Assembly (NCBI GenBank): GCA_016649455.1 | Contig: JAENXO010000060.1 | Span: 1-9,657, forward strand | Length of the DNA stretch: 9,657 bases | Direction: 5' to 3' | DNA from: Gemmatimonadota bacterium | Lineage (GTDB): Bacteria; Gemmatimonadota; Gemmatimonadetes; Palauibacterales; Palauibacteraceae | In this document: piece after piece, positions 6,099 to 9,657 of the stretch | How the letters are laid out: each line of letters opens with the position of its first letter | How positions within the stretch are numbered: position 1 is the first letter of the stretch | The notes under the pieces: model-generated | What the model saw: the letters and a program-made list of their open reading frames with translations, nothing else | Database searches by the model: none | What the model was told of the DNA's origin: nothing | Position numbers and translations under genes: made by a program

Positions 6099-7601
6099 GT
6101 GATGGAATTCGGTATTGAGGCGGGTCGATTCGGGCGCGGAGGTGCCATGGTCCGTCGCGCCCGCGCCGGCGCGTTCCTGCCACTTCTGGTGGCGGTGGCG
6201 TGTTCCGGCAAGACCGGTCCCGAAGTCTCGCCCGTGGCATCACTCGCTGAGACCCAGCCCGTCTCGCAGGATCCACCGCAGACGATGGCCGAAGTCGTAT
6301 TGGAGAGCCTCGACGCATGGCAGACAGATGAATCTCCGGGCTTCCAGGATGACGTCCTGGAGCTCGACGAGGTAAGCCGTCGCGAGTTCTACCATCTGTA
6401 CGGAAGTGACCCGCTCGGCCTGTCCAGCACTCCGGTCACGGCTGCGAAGTACGAGATCCCGCTCGAGACGAATGAGCACGTCGAACGCTGGATCGAGTTC
6501 TTCACCACCGGTGCCGGTCGCACTCGATTTCGGATCTATCTGGAGAGATCCGGTGCTTTCGAGGACATGATCCGGCAGCGCCTGCGCGATGCGGAGATGC
6601 CAGAGGACCTGCTCTACCTGGCGATGATCGAGAGCGGAATGAACCCGAACGCCTACAGCCGGGCCAACGCGGTCGGTCTGTGGCAGTTCATCAAGGGCAC
6701 GGGCCGCCGGTACGACCTGGAAATCGGCTACTGGCTGGACGAGCGTCGGGATCCGTTCAAGGCCACCGACGCTGCGGTTGCCCACCTGGGCGACCTCTAC
6801 GAAGAGTTCGGCTCCTGGTACCTGGCCGCCGCCGCCTACAACGCGGGTTCCGGACGGGTGAGTCGTGGAATCAAGAAGACCGGATCCTCGGATTTCTGGG
6901 ACCTGGCGGACGCCCGGGTGTTGCGGAGCGAAACACGCAACTACGTGCCGAAGCTCATCGCCGCGACCATGATCGCGACGAACCCTGAAATGTATGGGTT
7001 TACCGACATCGAGCGGGCTCCGCCGCTGGAGTTTGATGTAGTCGATGTCCCGGACGCCACCAGCTTCGATGTCCTCGCGGAGGCGGCGGGCACGACCGAG
7101 GATGAGATCCGGCGTCTGAACCCGCAGTACCCGCGGCGCGTGACTCCGCCCGATGGCCCTGCCGAAGTCCGGGTGCCCAAAGGGCAGTCGGCTGCATTCG
7201 TAGTTGCGTATGCCCAGGTGCCGCCGTCCGAGCGGGTGACGTGGCTCGAGCACGTGGTAACCAGGGGCCAGACTCTGTCGCATATCGCTGAACGGTACGG
7301 CGTTTCGGTCACGGCCATTCGGGCGACCAACAACAACGTGAATCCGAAGCGGCTCCAGATCGGTCAGAAGCTGATCATCCCGCGCTCCGGCAAGGCAACG
7401 ACACAGCTGGCAAGCGTTGCTCCGGCTCCGGCGCCCGCCAGGCTGGCGGCCGACGGAACGAAGACCGTGACTGTCCGGCGCGGCGACTCGCTATGGACGA
7501 TCGCGCGGGCCCACGGCGTAAGCACCGGTGAACTCATGACGATGAATAACCTCAAGTCATCCGTGATTCACCCTGGCGATCGTCTGACGGTGGGTCGGTG
7601 A
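6099..7601 (+). CDS. mltD: MltD-like membrane-bound lytic transglycosylase lipoprotein with LysM domains
   Basis: This enzyme cleaves peptidoglycan glycan strands non-hydrolytically, leaving 1,6-anhydro-MurNAc ends. Numbered from GTG 6099: a lipoprotein signal peptide ends at the lipobox VAVAC with Cys35, preceded by the basic n-region RRARAG and hydrophobic FLPLLVAVA. The SLT domain spans about 155-290, with catalytic Glu178 in LAMIESGMNP, the family block GLWQFIKGTGRRYDL (193-207), and AAAAYNAGSGRV (243-254). A degenerate LysM-like segment occupies about 313-361 (VLAEAAGTTEDEIRRLNP), as in other MltD/Slt proteins. Two good LysM modules follow, 384-428 and 455-498, joined by an Ala/Pro linker (APAPAPARL) and binding peptidoglycan. 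Starts GTG 6099 and ATG 6102 share the strong AGGAGG; ATG 6147 (residue 17) would give a compact 19-residue signal peptide ending at the same Cys. The protein is likely anchored in the outer membrane facing the periplasm. It is probably co-transcribed with guaB and the PHP gene. Confidence 0.92.
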   Translation: MMEFGIEAGRFGRGGAMVRRARAGAFLPLLVAVACSGKTGPEVSPVASLAETQPVSQDPPQTMAEVVLESLDAWQTDESPGFQDDVLELDEVSRREFYHLYGSDPLGLSSTPVTAAKYEIPLETNEHVERWIEFFTTGAGRTRFRIYLERSGAFEDMIRQRLRDAEMPEDLLYLAMIESGMNPNAYSRANAVGLWQFIKGTGRRYDLEIGYWLDERRDPFKATDAAVAHLGDLYEEFGSWYLAAAAYNAGSGRVSRGIKKTGSSDFWDLADARVLRSETRNYVPKLIAATMIATNPEMYGFTDIERAPPLEFDVVDVPDATSFDVLAEAAGTTEDEIRRLNPQYPRRVTPPDGPAEVRVPKGQSAAFVVAYAQVPPSERVTWLEHVVTRGQTLSHIAERYGVSVTAIRATNNNVNPKRLQIGQKLIIPRSGKATTQLASVAPAPAPARLAADGTKTVTVRRGDSLWTIARAHGVSTGELMTMNNLKSSVIHPGDRLTVGR

Positions 7602-7625
7602 CGGAGAGTCCATGACGGGGGGTCG

Positions 7626-8327
7626 ATGAAGGGTCGCTTGCGGATCGACCTCCACTCGCACACCTGCTACTCGCCAGACGCGCGGACCACTCCTGCGCAG
7701 CTGATCGAACGCGCGGCGGAGATCGGGATCGACAGGGTCGCCGTGACGGATCATGGGGAGATCGAAGGCGCCCTCCGCGCCCAGGCTCTGGATCCCGAAC
7801 GGATCATCGTCGGTGAAGAAGTCCGCTGCCGGTGTCGCACCGAGCTGATCGGGCTGTTCCTGACCGACAGGATCCCCGAAGGGTTACCGATAGAGTCTGT
7901 TGTCGAGCGCATTCGCGATCAGGGTGGCCTCGTCTACGCACCTCATCCATGGGCCTACCTGGTCCGTCCCGGACTACATGCCCGCCGTGCGATTCAATCG
8001 GCCGACATCGTGGAAGTGTTCAATTCGAGGGCGTTCTGGGGGCGCTGGAATCGGCTTGCCGCGCAATCGGCGGCCGAATTCGACCGGGTAGCCGCTTCCA
8101 GCAGCGACGCACACTTCCCGCACGAGATCGGTCGCGCCTGGACGGCCGTGCCCGCGTTCGGCGGTCCGGAAGAGCTGCTGCAGGCCCTGCGGGGCGCGGA
8201 GATCGTGGCCCGCAGGTCAGCGTCTCCCGTCGTGCACATCGCTTCCGTCTCGTGGCGCGCCGCGCGCCGCGTGCCACTTCTTCCGAGGATTCCGCGCGAG
8301 GAAACCGCCCCGATCCTCGGCCGCTGA
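7626..8327 (+). CDS. PHP-domain metal-dependent phosphoesterase
   Basis: This is a 233-residue stand-alone PHP protein. Metal ligands are visible: His10 and His12 (DLHSHT), Asp42-His43 (VTDHG), Glu64/Glu65 (VGEEV), His107 (APHPW), and Asp161-His163 (SSDAH). The C-terminal part (HEIGRAWTAVP... FGGPEELLQALR) resembles the PHP-associated region. The tail from about 195 is rich in Arg and Pro. Relatives include nucleotide phosphatases and the YciV/RNase AM type of 5'-3' exonuclease, but nothing here fixes the substrate. It has no fused polymerase domain, signal peptide or membrane span. ATG 7626 follows a GGGGGGT tract by three bases, and a five-codon ORF (7612-7629) ends over its start as ATGA. 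It lies 24 bases after the transglycosylase stop, so the genes are probably co-transcribed. It ends four bases from the convergent sugar dehydrogenase gene. Confidence 0.9.
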   Translation: MKGRLRIDLHSHTCYSPDARTTPAQLIERAAEIGIDRVAVTDHGEIEGALRAQALDPERIIVGEEVRCRCRTELIGLFLTDRIPEGLPIESVVERIRDQGGLVYAPHPWAYLVRPGLHARRAIQSADIVEVFNSRAFWGRWNRLAAQSAAEFDRVAASSSDAHFPHEIGRAWTAVPAFGGPEELLQALRGAEIVARRSASPVVHIASVSWRAARRVPLLPRIPREETAPILGR

Positions 8328-8331
8328 ACCG

Positions 8332-9657
8332 TCAGGCCGTCTGGTGGGCCTTCGTGCCGGGGGCGCGAGGTGGACCGGCGATCGGATAGACGACCGCTTC
8401 GCAGGCTTCCTTCATCGCGTTTCTCGGATCCACGACGATGTTCGTATGCCGCCCCACGAACCCGTAGTCGACGTCCGAATGGTCCGTCGTGATCACCACG
8501 GCATCCGCACTCTCCAGTCGCTCTGCGGTAAGCTCCACCGATCTCTCGGATGCGCCTTCGATCTCCAACTCCGCTACGAACGGGTCGTGGAAGTCGACCA
8601 CCGCGCCACGCTGCCTGAGGATCTTGATGATGTCCAGTGCGGGGCTTTCCCGAACGTCGTCGACGTCCGGCTTGTACGACACGCCCAGAACCAGGACTGC
8701 GCTGCCTTTGAGGGGTTTGAGTGCGTCGTTCAGCGCTTCCACGGTCCGCTCGACCACCCAGCGCGGCATCTCCCCGTTGACCTCCGCCGCCAGCTCGATG
8801 AACCGCGTCCGGTACTGCAGCGTCTTCATCTTCCAGGCGAGGAACAGGGGATCGACCGGAATGCAGTGACCTCCGAGGCCGGGGCCGGGGAAGAACTTCA
8901 TGAAGCCGTACGGTTTCGTGGCCGCGGCCTCGATCACCTCCCAGATGTTGATGCCGAGCCGGTCGGCGACGACAGCCATCTCGTTGACCAGGCCGATGTT
9001 CACGGCCCGGAACGTGTTCTCGAGCAGCTTGGCCAGCTCCGCCGCCTCCGGAGATGAGACTTGCACGACGGTGTCGATCACCTCGCCGTACAGGGCAACC
9101 GTCAGCCGGTGACAGGACGGAGTCAGTCCACCCACGACCTTCGGCGTATTCTCGATGTGCCAGGTTGGATTCGCCGGATCGACACGCTCGGGGCTGAACG
9201 ACAGGAAGAAGTCCTCGCCGGCGAGGAGGCCCGTCTCTTCCAGCATGGGCTGGACGATATCCCTCGTCGTTCCCGGATAGGTCGTGGATTCCAGCACCAC
9301 CAGCTGGCCGGGTCGCAAGGTGGAGCGCACGGCCTCTGCCGCGGCTACCACGAACGAGAGGTCCGGGTCATCCGTCTTTGACAGCGGTGTCGGGACACAG
9401 ATCAAGACCGCGTCCGCCTCCGCGAGTCGGTCGAGCTCGAGCGTCGCCTCGAATGGTCCGCCCTCTACCGTGAGCTTCGCGAGCCGCTCGGACGTCACAT
9501 CCGTGATGTGTGAACGGCCGGCGTTCAATCCGTCGATGACTGCCGGTTTGACATCGAATCCTAGCGTCCTGAAGCCCGCCTCGGAAAATGCGACGGCGAG
9601 GGGAAGTCCGACGTATCCAAGTCCGATGATGCCCACGACGGCGTCGTGGGACTCTAT
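8332..9657 (-). CDS. UDP-N-acetylhexosamine 6-dehydrogenase (WbpA/WecC type), 5'-truncated by window edge
   Basis: The enzyme oxidises C6 of a UDP-N-acetyl sugar to the uronic acid using two NAD+, feeding synthesis of O-antigen, capsule or other surface polysaccharide. Numbered from GTG 9636: Rossmann motif GIIGLGYVGLPLAV at 2-15, then CVPTPLSKTDDPDLS (80-94), ESTTYPGTTR (116-125) and FSPERVDPAN (147-156), the catalytic Lys202 region AAELAKLLENTFRAVNI (198-214), catalytic Cys258 in PGPGLGGHCIPVDP (250-263), and the C-terminal UDP-binding domain VLGVSYKPDVDDVRESP (316-332). The PGPGLGGHCIPVDP block resembles UDP-GlcNAc dehydrogenases such as WbpA more than UDP-Glc dehydrogenases, though UDP-ManNAc (WecC) remains possible. 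The frame continues open through the seven codons between 9636 and the right edge, and the Rossmann glycines would sit right at the N-terminus if GTG 9636 were used. The true start is therefore probably just outside. Confidence 0.95.
   Translation of the reverse strand: MESHDAVVGIIGLGYVGLPLAVAFSEAGFRTLGFDVKPAVIDGLNAGRSHITDVTSERLAKLTVEGGPFEATLELDRLAEADAVLICVPTPLSKTDDPDLSFVVAAAEAVRSTLRPGQLVVLESTTYPGTTRDIVQPMLEETGLLAGEDFFLSFSPERVDPANPTWHIENTPKVVGGLTPSCHRLTVALYGEVIDTVVQVSSPEAAELAKLLENTFRAVNIGLVNEMAVVADRLGINIWEVIEAAATKPYGFMKFFPGPGLGGHCIPVDPLFLAWKMKTLQYRTRFIELAAEVNGEMPRWVVERTVEALNDALKPLKGSAVLVLGVSYKPDVDDVRESPALDIIKILRQRGAVVDFHDPFVAELEIEGASERSVELTAERLESADAVVITTDHSDVDYGFVGRHTNIVVDPRNAMKEACEAVVYPIAGPPRAPGTKAHQTA

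Noticed and set aside
6240..7283. A 347-codon open frame on the - strand opposite the transglycosylase gene.
   Set aside because: It is an antisense shadow: the + strand frame carries the SLT and LysM domains, while the opposite product matches no family.
8318..8339. A possible hairpin CGGCC ... GGCCG across the stop codons of the PHP and sugar dehydrogenase genes, as a bidirectional terminator.
   Set aside because: The stem is only 5 bp with a 12-base loop and no T tract on either side.

Overview
The window is a GC-rich, gene-dense bacterial chromosome segment with eight protein-coding genes. The two outermost genes run off the ends. There is no insertion sequence, phage gene, CRISPR array, tRNA or rRNA, and no gene-free stretch reaches 300 bases. 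The longest gaps are 3825-4060 (a divergent promoter region) and 4433-4613 (the guaB promoter and leader). High GC, promoters of TTGAC/TA...T type, and a DUF2281-like small protein next to guaB remind me of Gemmatimonadota. That placement is an inference from general familiarity and is not proven by the sequence.

Layout. (1) Left, + strand: the C-terminal part of a sigma-54-dependent activator (AAA+ domain plus Fis-type helix-turn-helix; a receiver domain may lie outside the window) overlaps a soluble histidine kinase, so together they form a probable two-component pair. (2) 2152-3824, - strand: a short-chain dehydrogenase with a pteridine-reductase-like active site, followed 56 bases later by a tandem-domain universal stress protein. 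Their transcripts converge on the kinase gene with only 8 bases between stop codons. (3) 3825-4060: a divergent regulatory region with an AT-rich core that can supply -10 elements in both directions, and a perfect 8+8 bp palindrome. (4) 4061-8327, + strand: a small DUF2281-like protein, then a strong sigma-70-type promoter, a leader that contains a possible 30-codon ORF, guaB (IMP dehydrogenase), an MltD-like lytic transglycosylase lipoprotein with LysM domains, and a PHP-domain phosphoesterase. The last three are tightly spaced and probably form one operon. (5) Right, - strand: a UDP-N-acetylhexosamine 6-dehydrogenase of WbpA/WecC type, converging on the PHP gene with 4 bases between stops and running off the right edge.

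Functionally this is mostly core metabolism and envelope biology: GTP synthesis, peptidoglycan remodelling, activated-sugar supply for surface polysaccharide, stress response and signalling. I found no convincing new multi-gene system. The points most worth a second look are the guaB leader (a small ORF whose stop overlaps the start of a guaB that has no Shine-Dalgarno), the palindromic divergent promoter region, the kinase with an altered ATP-binding G1 box, and the PTR1-like active site of the dehydrogenase.
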